A stretch of DNA of 64,000 nt, from contig NZ_LT796768.1 in the NCBI RefSeq assembly GCF_900167475.1, positions 2,542,001 through 2,606,000 of the forward strand. The letters run 5' to 3'. Under the pieces are notes generated by a model. It searched no databases, was not told where the DNA came from, and saw only the letters and a program-made list of their open reading frames with translations. Shown piece after piece: positions 42,231 to 50,139 of the stretch. The translations under genes were made by a program, and so were the position numbers. The DNA is from Aeromicrobium choanae. GTDB taxonomy: Bacteria; Actinomycetota; Actinomycetes; Propionibacteriales; Nocardioidaceae. Positions within the stretch are counted from its first letter, which is position 1. Each line of letters opens with the position of its first letter.

Positions 42231-42899
42231 GTGCCCGACGACGCCCTGAGTCTGCTGCCCGAGCGGCTGGACCTGCCGCGCGGCCGGGCGGCGCTGCCGG
42301 AGCGCGAGGTCGAGGCCTCCCAGCGGGGCCGGATCCTGCAGGCCGTCTGTGACGAGGTCGCCGCCGCGGGGTACGCGCGAACGACCGTCTCCGGCATCAC
42401 CCGGCGGGCCCGGGTCTCGCGCACCACCTTCTACCAGTGCTTCTCCGACAAGGAGGAGGCCTTCGCCTCAGCGCACGAGGCCATCAGCGAGCAGCTGGTC
42501 CAGTTCCTCCGCGACCAGGCGATGCGGACGTCGGACGCGGCGTGGGAGGAGCGGATCGAGCTCGGCGTCCAGGGCCTGATGGCCTGCCTGGAGGCCAGGC
42601 CCACGTTCGCCCGCAGCTTCATGGTGGAGGTCCACAGCGCGGGCGATCGCGTGCGGCGCCAGCGCGACCTCGTGGTGGAGCGCCACGCCCGCAGCCTCGC
42701 ACGCGTCGCCACCTTGGCCGCGGCGGCCGGGGCCGAGGTCCGCGTCCCTTCCGAGCTCGAGGTCATCGGCGCGATCGGGGCGACCGAGGAGCTGGTCGCA
42801 CGCCAGATCCGCGCCACGGATCCGCGCCGCCGCCTCCGGCTCGCCAGCGTCGTCCCCCCGGTGGTCGCGATCCACTCAGCCCTGCTTCGCCCGGTGTGA
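42231..42899 (+). CDS. TetR-family regulator, second of two paralogues
   Basis: A 222-residue TetR protein starting with GTG; TAGCCT lies six bases upstream, so translation is probably leaderless. LSLLPERLDLPRGRAAL and the helix-turn-helix ITRRARVSRTTFYQCF match the first paralogue (36770) almost throughout the N-terminal 80 residues; the end SVVPPV is also shared. The ligand domain has diverged. A 6C-like RNA with the same promoter motif follows about 100 bases after the stop, as in the first module. Confidence 0.9.
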   Translation: MPDDALSLLPERLDLPRGRAALPEREVEASQRGRILQAVCDEVAAAGYARTTVSGITRRARVSRTTFYQCFSDKEEAFASAHEAISEQLVQFLRDQAMRTSDAAWEERIELGVQGLMACLEARPTFARSFMVEVHSAGDRVRRQRDLVVERHARSLARVATLAAAAGAEVRVPSELEVIGAIGATEELVARQIRATDPRRRLRLASVVPPVVAIHSALLRPV

Positions 42900-42975
42900 C
42901 CCTTCGCCGATTCTGATTGCGATTCCAGTCAGGAAATTGGTTAGTAAGTATTTGTTCCATTTTCGGGCGGACTTG

Positions 42976-42996
42976 TGTACCGGTCCGGTACTTTTG
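42976..42996 (+). promoter_or_regulatory. Promoter/operator of the second 6C-like RNA
   Basis: TGTAC-CGGTCCG-GTACTTTTG, same layout as 37472-37492. GTACCGG-T-CCGGTAC (42977-42991) is a perfect palindrome; TACTTT at 42989-42994 fits a -10. Confidence 0.6.
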
Positions 42997-43000
42997 GCGT

Positions 43001-43125
43001 GCGGCAGGCTTCGAGCCCACACCACTCGAGTCAGCCGGAGGGAGTACTCGGTCCCCCAGCCGAGTCGTGTCTGTCAGTGAGTCGGTGCCTCCGCACAACC
43101 CCCCGATGGCGGGGGCACCGACTCC
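43001..43125 (+). ncRNA. 6C-like RNA, second copy, with an extra 5' hairpin
   Basis: Hairpin 1 ACTCGG-loop-CCGAGT (43046-43065) has five cytosines in its loop; hairpin 2 pairs GTCGGTGCC (43081-43089) with GGCACCGAC (43114-43122) and carries CCCCCC at 43099-43104. The second hairpin is nearly the same as in the first copy (GGTGCC, ACCCCCCGA, GCGGGGGCACCG). An additional hairpin (43007-43036) is present at the 5' end. It lies upstream of fdhD, which has its own -10 (TACCGT, 43181-43186), so a leader or riboswitch role is less likely. No T tract follows. Confidence 0.6.
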
Positions 43126-43192
43126 GGCCGAACCCCCGCCGCCGCCCCACGATCACCCGGCCCGCCGCCGGGTTCTGGCATACCGTGGCTCC

Positions 43193-44020
43193 ATGACCAA
43201 GCCAGCCGTCCGCCGCCGCGTCACCGTGGTCGAGCAGGGCCGCTCCCGCGTCCGTGAGGACCGATTGACCGGCGAGGAGCCGCTCGAGATCCGTCTGAAC
43301 GGCCGTTCGCTGGCCGTCACCATGCGCACCCCGGGCCACGACGTCGAGCTGGCGCTGGGCTACCTCGTGTCCGAAGGGGTGATCACCCGGCGCGAGCAGG
43401 TGCGCTCGGCGCGGTACTGCGCCGGCGCGACCGAGGAGGGGCTGAACACCTACAACGTGCTCGACGTCCAGGTCGAGGCCGACGCCCACGTCGACCATCT
43501 CGCCCTCGAGCGTCACGGCTACACGTCGTCGTCCTGCGGGGTCTGCGGCAAGACCAGCATCGAGGCGGTCACCACGAGCTCGGCGTTCGACGTCGGCGGC
43601 GATTCGTTGCGCGTTCCGGCCGAGCTGCTGTCGGGCCTGCCCGACCGGATGCGCGGCGTCCAGCAGGTGTTCGACCAGACGGGCGGACTGCACGCGGCAG
43701 GCCTCTTCGACGGGCGCACCGGTGAGCCGCTGGTCGTGCGCGAGGACGTCGGCCGGCACAACGCCGTGGACAAGGTCGTCGGGTGGGCCCTCGAGCACGA
43801 GAAGCTGCCGCTCGCGGGCTGCGTGCTGCTCGTGTCCGGTCGCGCCGGCTTCGAGCTGGTGCAGAAGGCGTCCATGGCGGGCGTCCCGATGATCGCGGCG
43901 ATCTCCGCACCCTCGTCGCTGGCGGTGGAGCTGGGCGAGGAGGCGGGGCTCACGGTGATCGGCTTCCTGCGCGGACCGTCGATGGTGGTCTACTCCCGAC
44001 CCGACCGGGTGGTGGCGTGA
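43193..44020 (+). CDS. fdhD: Formate dehydrogenase accessory sulfurtransferase FdhD
   Basis: A 275-residue protein. The sulfur-carrying pair is Cys115-G-V-Cys118 in SSCGVCGKTS, and VGRHNAVDKVVGWA with SGRAGFELVQKASMAGVP are the family signatures. FdhD passes sulfur from IscS to the Mo-bis-PGD cofactor of formate dehydrogenases. TACCGT lies six bases before the ATG, so it is probably leaderless. Its stop overlaps the next gene, which encodes its probable client. Confidence 0.96.
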   Translation: MTKPAVRRRVTVVEQGRSRVREDRLTGEEPLEIRLNGRSLAVTMRTPGHDVELALGYLVSEGVITRREQVRSARYCAGATEEGLNTYNVLDVQVEADAHVDHLALERHGYTSSSCGVCGKTSIEAVTTSSAFDVGGDSLRVPAELLSGLPDRMRGVQQVFDQTGGLHAAGLFDGRTGEPLVVREDVGRHNAVDKVVGWALEHEKLPLAGCVLLVSGRAGFELVQKASMAGVPMIAAISAPSSLAVELGEEAGLTVIGFLRGPSMVVYSRPDRVVA

Positions 44021-46320
44021 TGGTGCGCCAGCCGCCGGTCGACGACCCGAACGACGACGCCATCGAGGTCACCGGCCTGAAGAGCTGGGCCGCCGGCCTC
44101 CCTGGGGTGCTGCACGCGATGCGTCCGGCGCTGAGCGCGATGGGCGTGGCGCGCACGGCCAAGCTGCTCACGTCGATCAACCAGAAGGACGGCTTCGACT
44201 GCATGAGCTGCGCGTGGCCCGACCCGGGCCGGCGTCACTCCGCCGAGTTCTGCGAGAACGGCGCCAAGGCGGTCACGTGGGAGGCGACGCCCCTCACCGT
44301 CCCGCGGGAGTTCTGGGCCCAGCACTCGGTGCACGACCTGGCGGACCGGAGCGAGTACTGGCTGGGCCAGCAGGGCCGGCTCACCGAGCCCGTCTACAAG
44401 GCGCCGGGGCAGGACCACTACCGGCCCGTGTCGTGGGACGAGGCGTTCGCGCTCGCGGCCGAGGCGCTCAACGGCCTCGATCACCCCGACCAGGCGGCGT
44501 TCTACACGTCGGGTCGTGCCTCCAACGAGGCCGCCTTCGTCTACCAGCTCTTCGTGCGCGCCTTCGGCACGAACAACCTGCCCGACTGCTCGAACATGTG
44601 CCACGAGTCGACCGGCACGGCGATGATCGAGACGATCGGCGTGGGGAAGTCCACGATCACGTACGAGGACGTCCCGCAGGCCGACCTGATCATCATCATG
44701 GGCCAGAACCCGGGCACCAACCATCCGCGCATGCTGTCGGCGCTGGAGCGGGCCAAGCGCGCCGGCGCGTCGATCATCGCGGTCAACCCGCTGCCCGAGG
44801 CGGGGCTCATCCGGTTCAAGAACCCGCAGAACGTGCGGGGCGTGATCGGCAAGGGCACGACGATGGCCGACCAGTTCTGCCAGATCCGCCTCGGCGGCGA
44901 CGGACCGCTGCTGCAGGCCGTGATCCAACGCGTCCTGGCGGCCGAGGACGCGGCCCCCGGCACGGTGCTGGACCACGCGTTCATCGAGCAGCACACCTCG
45001 GGACTGGAGGAGCTGCGCGCGAGCGTGGCCGACCTCGACGACGCCGCGGTGCACACGGCCACGGGGCTGACCACCGCGGAGATCGACGAGTTCGCCCGCC
45101 GCTACCTCGCCGCCGACCGGGTCATCGTCACGTGGGCGATGGGGCTGACCCAGCACACGCAGGCCGTCGCCACGATCAAGGAGATCATCAACCTGCTGCT
45201 GCTGCGCGGTCACATCGGGCGCCCGGGCGCGGGGGCCTCGCCGATCCGCGGCCACAGCAACGTGCAGGGCGACCGCACGATGGGCATCTGGGAGAAGATG
45301 CCCGAGAGCTTCATGGACGGGCTCGCCGCCGAGTTCGGCTTCGAGCCGCCGCGCCGGCACGGCTTCGACTCCGTCAACGCGGTGCGGGCGATGCAGCGCG
45401 GCGACGTGCGCTTCTGGATGGCCCTGGGCGGCAACTTCGTCTCCGCGATCTCGGACACCGCCGCGGCCGAGGCGGCCCTGCGCGGGACCGCGATGACGGT
45501 CCAGGTCTCCACGAAGCTCAACCGCTCGCACGGCGTCACCGGCGAGGCCGCGCTGATCCTGCCGACGATCGGCCGCACCGAGATCGACCGTCAGGCCTCG
45601 GGCGAGCAGTTCGTCACGGTCGAGGACACCGTGTGCGCCGTGCACGCGTCGCGCGGCCGGGTGGAGCCGGTCGCCGACACGCTGCTGTCCGAGGTGGCGA
45701 TCGTGAGCCGCCTCGCGCGGGCCACGCTGGGGGAGCGGCAGCCGATCGACTGGGCGGGGTTCGAGGCGGACTACCGGACGATCCGGCACCACATCAGCCG
45801 CGTCGTCCCGGGCTGCGAGGACTACGAGCGCAAGGTCACCGATCCGGACGGGTTCGTGCTGCCGCACGGCGCCCGCGACTCGCGCACCTTCGACACCGCC
45901 ACCGGGCGTGCCATGTTCACCGCCAACCGGTTCGAGCCGATCACGCTGGCGCCGGGACGCCTGCTCCTGCAGACCGTGCGCTCGCACGACCAGTTCAACA
46001 CCACGATCTACAGCCGCAACGACCGCTACCGCGGCATCAAGTCGGGCCGCGACGTGGTGTTCGTCCATCCCGAGGACCTGGCCGAGCGCGGCCTCGCCGA
46101 CGGTGACCTCGTCGACGTGTCCAGCGAGTGGCCCGACCAGCCCGACCGGGTGCTCAGAGGATTCCGGGCGGTGGCGTTCCCGACCGCCCGCGGCTGCGCG
46201 GCCGCCTACTTCCCCGAGGCCAACGTGCTGGTGCCGCTGGACTCCACGGCGCGCGACTCGAACACCCCGGTCTCCAAGGCGGTCGTCGTCCGCATCGAGC
46301 CCGCCGCGACCCTGCGCTGA
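44020..46320 (+). CDS. FdhF/YdeP-family molybdopterin oxidoreductase
   Basis: A 766-residue protein of the FdhF/YdeP type (TIGR01701). DCMSCAWPDPGRRHSAEFCENG (Cys61, Cys64 and Cys near 78) suggests one Fe-S cluster, followed by TSGRASNEAAFVYQLFVRAFG, DCSNMCHESTG and VNPLPEAGLIRF (bis-PGD binding). YdeP in E. coli is linked to acid resistance; reaction unproven. The other formate dehydrogenase subunits are absent. The ATG shares a base with the fdhD stop. A long palindrome follows the gene. Confidence 0.95.
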   Translation: MVRQPPVDDPNDDAIEVTGLKSWAAGLPGVLHAMRPALSAMGVARTAKLLTSINQKDGFDCMSCAWPDPGRRHSAEFCENGAKAVTWEATPLTVPREFWAQHSVHDLADRSEYWLGQQGRLTEPVYKAPGQDHYRPVSWDEAFALAAEALNGLDHPDQAAFYTSGRASNEAAFVYQLFVRAFGTNNLPDCSNMCHESTGTAMIETIGVGKSTITYEDVPQADLIIIMGQNPGTNHPRMLSALERAKRAGASIIAVNPLPEAGLIRFKNPQNVRGVIGKGTTMADQFCQIRLGGDGPLLQAVIQRVLAAEDAAPGTVLDHAFIEQHTSGLEELRASVADLDDAAVHTATGLTTAEIDEFARRYLAADRVIVTWAMGLTQHTQAVATIKEIINLLLLRGHIGRPGAGASPIRGHSNVQGDRTMGIWEKMPESFMDGLAAEFGFEPPRRHGFDSVNAVRAMQRGDVRFWMALGGNFVSAISDTAAAEAALRGTAMTVQVSTKLNRSHGVTGEAALILPTIGRTEIDRQASGEQFVTVEDTVCAVHASRGRVEPVADTLLSEVAIVSRLARATLGERQPIDWAGFEADYRTIRHHISRVVPGCEDYERKVTDPDGFVLPHGARDSRTFDTATGRAMFTANRFEPITLAPGRLLLQTVRSHDQFNTTIYSRNDRYRGIKSGRDVVFVHPEDLAERGLADGDLVDVSSEWPDQPDRVLRGFRAVAFPTARGCAAAYFPEANVLVPLDSTARDSNTPVSKAVVVRIEPAATLR

Positions 46321-46345
46321 CGCCCGCACGCGGGCCGCCCAGGAG

Positions 46346-46408
46346 CAACTTTTGTGACGGAGTTCGGCCCCAGCGCGCCCGAGGACCCGAATCGCGTCAC
46401 AAAAGTTG
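46346..46408. terminator. Long palindrome between convergent genes
   Basis: CAACTTTTGTGACG (46346-46359) pairs exactly with CGTCACAAAAGTTG (46395-46408) and pairing continues imperfectly inward. It lies between the stops of the YdeP-like gene and the MFS gene, as a bidirectional terminator. Confidence 0.65.
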
Positions 46409-46430
46409 GGATGAGCGGGTCGGGCGGCGG

Positions 46431-47642
46431 CTAGACCGCGTCGGCGGCCTCCGTGTGGGACTCCGCCGAGCGCGGGAGCAGCAGCGCCACCGCCAGTCCG
46501 GGCACCGCCCACAGCGCCATCACCAGCAAGGCGGTGGCGGGGTCGCCGATCGCCAGCTGCACGGTCAGCACCACGAGCACCGCGCCGAGGTTGCCCGCCA
46601 GGAGCAGCAGGCCCGTGACGGTGCCGGCGCGCGTGGGGCCGACGTGCACCTCCGACCAGTCGAGCACCACCGGCAGCGTGCCCATCAGCATGAAGCCGAC
46701 GAGCGCCAGCCCCACGTAGACCAGCCACACCGGCTGGGTCGCCGCGAGCGTCAGCATCACCACCGCGAGCGTGGCCGTCGCGCCGATCGCGACCGTCCGC
46801 CGGGCGTCCCGCGCGGCCGCGAGGCTCGGCAGCACCGCCGCGCCGGCGATGCCCGCGAGCGTCATCGTGGCGATGACGGGTCCGGCCAGCCCGGGGTGCC
46901 CGAAGTCCACCAGGATCGAGTCGAGCCACGTCGCGATCCCGTTGTAGATCCCGAAGCCGAGGAACAGCAGTCCCGCCATCTTCCAGACCAGCCGGTCCGA
47001 GCGCAGCGCCCCCAGTCCGGCCCGGCCGAGGGCGTCGACGGAGTGGGCCGGCAGCCTCAGGCTCGCCAGCACCGCTGCCGCGGCCACGGTCGCGAGGACG
47101 GCGTGGGACACCAGCAGCAGGCGGAAGCCGCCCGCGTCGACGAGCAGGCTCGAGGTCAGCACCGCCACGAGGATTCCGGCGTACTGCGCGCCCGCCGCGA
47201 CCGAGATGGCGGTGGTCTGCTCGCGCGGCGGGAAGTGACGCGCCGCCACCTTCGTCAGCGCGTTGAGCACGAGTGGCTGCCCGATCGACATGATCAGCTG
47301 GCCCGCCAGGATCGTGCCGTACGACGACGGATCCAACGCGCGCACGATCGCTCCCGCCGCGGTGAACAACGCACCGGCCGCGAGGGCGCGCTCGTACGAG
47401 CGGTCCATCCAGCGCCCGGCCGGGATCGCCAGCAGGACGAAGGCCGCGGCGTTGACCACGGCCAGGTCGCCGACGGCGCCCTCCGAGACGCCCAGGTGCT
47501 CGGCGGTCTGAGGGGTCACGGCGGCGAAGGTGAGCCACAGGACCTGCGTGGTCATGACGAGCAGCGCGAACGCGGCGAGGGCCAGCCAGCGGGTCGCGAG
47601 GACGCGAGCGGCGTGGTCGGTCGGCGGGGGAGTCCGGGCCAT
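46431..47642 (-). CDS. MFS transporter
   Basis: A 403-residue major-facilitator protein with about 12 hydrophobic segments (WLALAAFALLVMTTQVLWLT, LVVNAAAFVLLAIPAGRWMD, then LLLVSHAVLATVAAAAVLAS and others). GRWMDRSYERALAAG corresponds to the loop 2-3 motif. TAGCGT lies seven bases before the ATG at 47642; the open frame extends far upstream, through the coding strand of the neighbour, and is not used. Substrate unknown. It faces the molybdoenzyme gene and is divergent from the TRIC-like gene. Confidence 0.9.
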   Translation of the reverse strand: MARTPPPTDHAARVLATRWLALAAFALLVMTTQVLWLTFAAVTPQTAEHLGVSEGAVGDLAVVNAAAFVLLAIPAGRWMDRSYERALAAGALFTAAGAIVRALDPSSYGTILAGQLIMSIGQPLVLNALTKVAARHFPPREQTTAISVAAGAQYAGILVAVLTSSLLVDAGGFRLLLVSHAVLATVAAAAVLASLRLPAHSVDALGRAGLGALRSDRLVWKMAGLLFLGFGIYNGIATWLDSILVDFGHPGLAGPVIATMTLAGIAGAAVLPSLAAARDARRTVAIGATATLAVVMLTLAATQPVWLVYVGLALVGFMLMGTLPVVLDWSEVHVGPTRAGTVTGLLLLAGNLGAVLVVLTVQLAIGDPATALLVMALWAVPGLAVALLLPRSAESHTEAADAV

Positions 47643-47684
47643 GCTGCGCACGCTACTGGCTGGAGCGCCCCCTACGGTGGATGC

Positions 47685-48317
47685 GTGAACGACGATCTCT
47701 TCGCGGCCGCCGAGGTCATCGGGATCGTCGCCTTCGCGGTGTCGGGCGGGTACGCGGCCGTTCGCGCCGGGATGGACTGGCTCGGCGTCGTCGTGCTGGC
47801 CGTCGTGGTGGCGGTCGGCGGCGGCACGCTGCGCGACCTGATGCTGGGGATCGAGCCGGTGTGGTGGGTCAGCGCGCCCGGGATGCTCGTCGTCGCGGCG
47901 GCGACCTCGCTCGTGGTGATTGCCGTGGCGGCCCGGCATCCACAGTCCAAGGTCGACTCGTGGCGGATCGTCCTCTACGCCGACGCGGTGGGGCTCGCCG
48001 CGTTCACCGTCACCGGGGCGTCCATCGCGCTCGCGGAGGGCGTCCGCCCGTGGGTGGCGGTCGTCTTCGGCGTCATCACCGGCACCGGCGGCGGCGTGAT
48101 CCGCGACGTGCTGGTGCGCCGCAAGCCGCAGGTCCTCGTGGGTGAGATCTACGCGCTCGCGTCCATCGCCGGTGCGGCGCTCTACGTGATCCTGCGCGAG
48201 ACCACGGTGCCCGACGGAGCCGCCGGCCTGTCCGCCGGGGCGCTCGTGCTGGTGATCCGCGCCGGGGCGATGCGCTGGCACTGGCACCTGCCCCGATTCC
48301 CCGAGCCCCATGCCTGA
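47685..48317 (+). CDS. Trimeric intracellular cation (TRIC) channel family protein
   Basis: A 210-residue membrane protein of the UPF0126/TRIC type. Two repeats of three transmembrane helices, each containing a glycine-rich motif: VVVAVGGGTLRDLMLG and ITGTGGGVIRDVLVRR. These are the hallmark of prokaryotic TRIC channels, which form homotrimers that conduct monovalent cations. The start is a GTG with TACGGT six bases upstream, so it is probably leaderless. The ABC gene begins 35 bases on. Confidence 0.93.
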   Translation: MNDDLFAAAEVIGIVAFAVSGGYAAVRAGMDWLGVVVLAVVVAVGGGTLRDLMLGIEPVWWVSAPGMLVVAAATSLVVIAVAARHPQSKVDSWRIVLYADAVGLAAFTVTGASIALAEGVRPWVAVVFGVITGTGGGVIRDVLVRRKPQVLVGEIYALASIAGAALYVILRETTVPDGAAGLSAGALVLVIRAGAMRWHWHLPRFPEPHA

Positions 48318-48351
48318 GACCCACCCGAGCCACCGACCCGAGGAGAACCCG

Positions 48352-50130
48352 ATGTCCGACCGCGCCGAACGCGCGCCACTCGAGGAGCTGTGGCGCCGGT
48401 ACGACCGGTACCGCAAGCGGCTCGTCCTCGCCGTCGTGCTGTCCACGGTCAACAAGGTCGCCGACGTCGTGCCCGAGCTGCTGATCGGCGCCGCGGTCGA
48501 CGTGGTGGTCCGCGGCGAGGGGTCCTTCGTGGCCGAGGTGCTCGGCGTCGAGTCGCGCTTCGCCCAGCTGGGCTGGCTCGCCGCGATCAACGCGGTCGTG
48601 TGGATCGTCGAGTCCGCGTCGCAGTACTTCGCCGCCGTCACGTGGCGGGGCCTCGCGCAGTCCGTGGAGCACGACCTACGGGTCGAGGCGTACGACCACG
48701 CGCAGCGGCTGGACGTGCACTGGCACGAGGGCCGCCCGCAGGGGTCGACGCTGGCCACCATCAACGACGACGTGAACCAGCTCGAGCGCTTCCTCGACAT
48801 CGGCGCCCCGGCGCTGCTGCAGACCGCGCTCAACATCCTGCTGGTCGGCGCCGTGTTCGCGGTCGCGTCGTGGGAGCTGCTGCTGCTGGCGTTCCTGCCG
48901 ATCCCGCTCATCGTGTTCGGGTCCTTGTGGTTCCAGGGTCGGCTCGAGCCGCTCTACGCGTCGGTGCGCGAGCGGGTCGCCGACCTCTCGGGGCTGATCG
49001 CGGCGAACCTCGGCGGCATCACCACGATCAAGGCGTTCACGGCCGAGGATCGCGAGCGCGACCGGGTGGAGCAGGCGTCGGCCGCGTACCGCCAGGCGAA
49101 CGTCGACGCGATCCGGTCATCGGCGGCGTTCGTCCCGCTGGTGCGGATGGCGATCCTCGTCGGGTTCACGTGCACGCTGCTCTTCGGCGGCTGGGCGACC
49201 CTGAACGGCGAGCTGGAGGTCGGCCTCTACTCGGTCCTGGTGTTCATGACCCAGCGCCTGCTGTGGCCGCTGACCGAGATCGCCGAGATGCTCGACCTCT
49301 ACCAGCGCGGCCGGGCGTCGACCGCGCGCATCCTGGCTCTGCTCGACGAGCCCATCGACGTCCCCGCGGGCACGGTCGCGCTGCCGTCGCCGGTGGCGGG
49401 GCGCCTCGAACTGTCGGGCGTCCGCGCGGGCTACGCCGACGGACCCGACGTGCTGCACGGCATCGATCTGGTGGTCCCGGCGGGGGAGACGCACGCGATC
49501 GTCGGCCCCACCGGTGCGGGCAAGTCCTCGCTGCTGCGGCTCATGCTGCGCTTCGACGACCCGCGCTCCGGTGAGGTCAGCCTCGACGGCCGCGACCTGC
49601 GCGAGCTCGAGTGGGAGTCGCTGCGCGGCTCGATCGGCTACGTCTCGCAGGACGTGTTCCTGTTCGCCGGGACGATCGCGGAGAACATCGCGTACGGGCG
49701 CCCGGGAGCCGACCGCGAGGCCGTCGCCGAGGCGGCCCGCCAGGCCGCCGCCGACGGCTTCATCGAGGCGCTGCCGCTCGGGTACGACACGTGGGTGGGG
49801 GAGCGGGGCGTCACGCTCTCGGGCGGCCAGCGCCAGCGGCTCGCCCTGGCCCGTGCGCTCCTGCGCGACCCCGCCGTGCTGATCCTCGACGAGGCGACCA
49901 GCGCGGTCGACAACGAGACCGAGGCCGCCATCCAGGTGTCGCTGCAGACCGCCACCCGCAACCGCACCGCGATCATGGTGGCCCACCGCCTCTCCACGGT
50001 GCGCCACGCCGACCGCATCTGGGTGCTGGACGCCGGCCACATCATCGAGGCCGGGACCCACGACGAGCTCGTCGCCGCCCGCGGCGCCTACGCCGCCCTC
50101 TGGAGCGTGCAGACCGGCTCCGTCGCCTGA
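48352..50130 (+). CDS. ABC exporter (fused membrane and ATPase domains)
   Basis: A 592-residue half-transporter. Residues about 25-310 form a six-helix membrane domain; the C-terminal ATPase has Walker A GPTGAGKSS (about 384), the signature LSGGQRQRLALARALL and Walker B VLILDEATS with the H-loop AHRLSTVRHAD. It should act as a dimer in export. GAGGAG is seven bases before the ATG at 48352; the open frame upstream begins within the TRIC gene. The protein is not obviously linked to drugs, lipids or iron. Stop is nine bases from the end of the convergent lipase gene. Confidence 0.93.
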   Translation: MSDRAERAPLEELWRRYDRYRKRLVLAVVLSTVNKVADVVPELLIGAAVDVVVRGEGSFVAEVLGVESRFAQLGWLAAINAVVWIVESASQYFAAVTWRGLAQSVEHDLRVEAYDHAQRLDVHWHEGRPQGSTLATINDDVNQLERFLDIGAPALLQTALNILLVGAVFAVASWELLLLAFLPIPLIVFGSLWFQGRLEPLYASVRERVADLSGLIAANLGGITTIKAFTAEDRERDRVEQASAAYRQANVDAIRSSAAFVPLVRMAILVGFTCTLLFGGWATLNGELEVGLYSVLVFMTQRLLWPLTEIAEMLDLYQRGRASTARILALLDEPIDVPAGTVALPSPVAGRLELSGVRAGYADGPDVLHGIDLVVPAGETHAIVGPTGAGKSSLLRLMLRFDDPRSGEVSLDGRDLRELEWESLRGSIGYVSQDVFLFAGTIAENIAYGRPGADREAVAEAARQAAADGFIEALPLGYDTWVGERGVTLSGGQRQRLALARALLRDPAVLILDEATSAVDNETEAAIQVSLQTATRNRTAIMVAHRLSTVRHADRIWVLDAGHIIEAGTHDELVAARGAYAALWSVQTGSVA

Positions 50131-50139
50131 GGCGCGAGG

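Noticed and set aside
42900-43192. Molybdenum-cofactor riboswitch before fdhD
   Set aside because: The hairpins match the other 6C-like RNA 5.5 kb away, and fdhD has its own promoter and leaderless start; not excluded entirely.
43990-47538. 1182-codon reverse open frame spanning the molybdoenzyme gene and into the MFS gene
   Set aside because: It crosses two recognised genes out of frame; its MFS-like portion is also out of frame with the true MFS gene.
46128-47684. Forward open frame upstream of the TRIC gene
   Set aside because: It merely precedes the true GTG at 47685 in frame and is antisense to the MFS transporter; low-complexity Arg/His/Gln.
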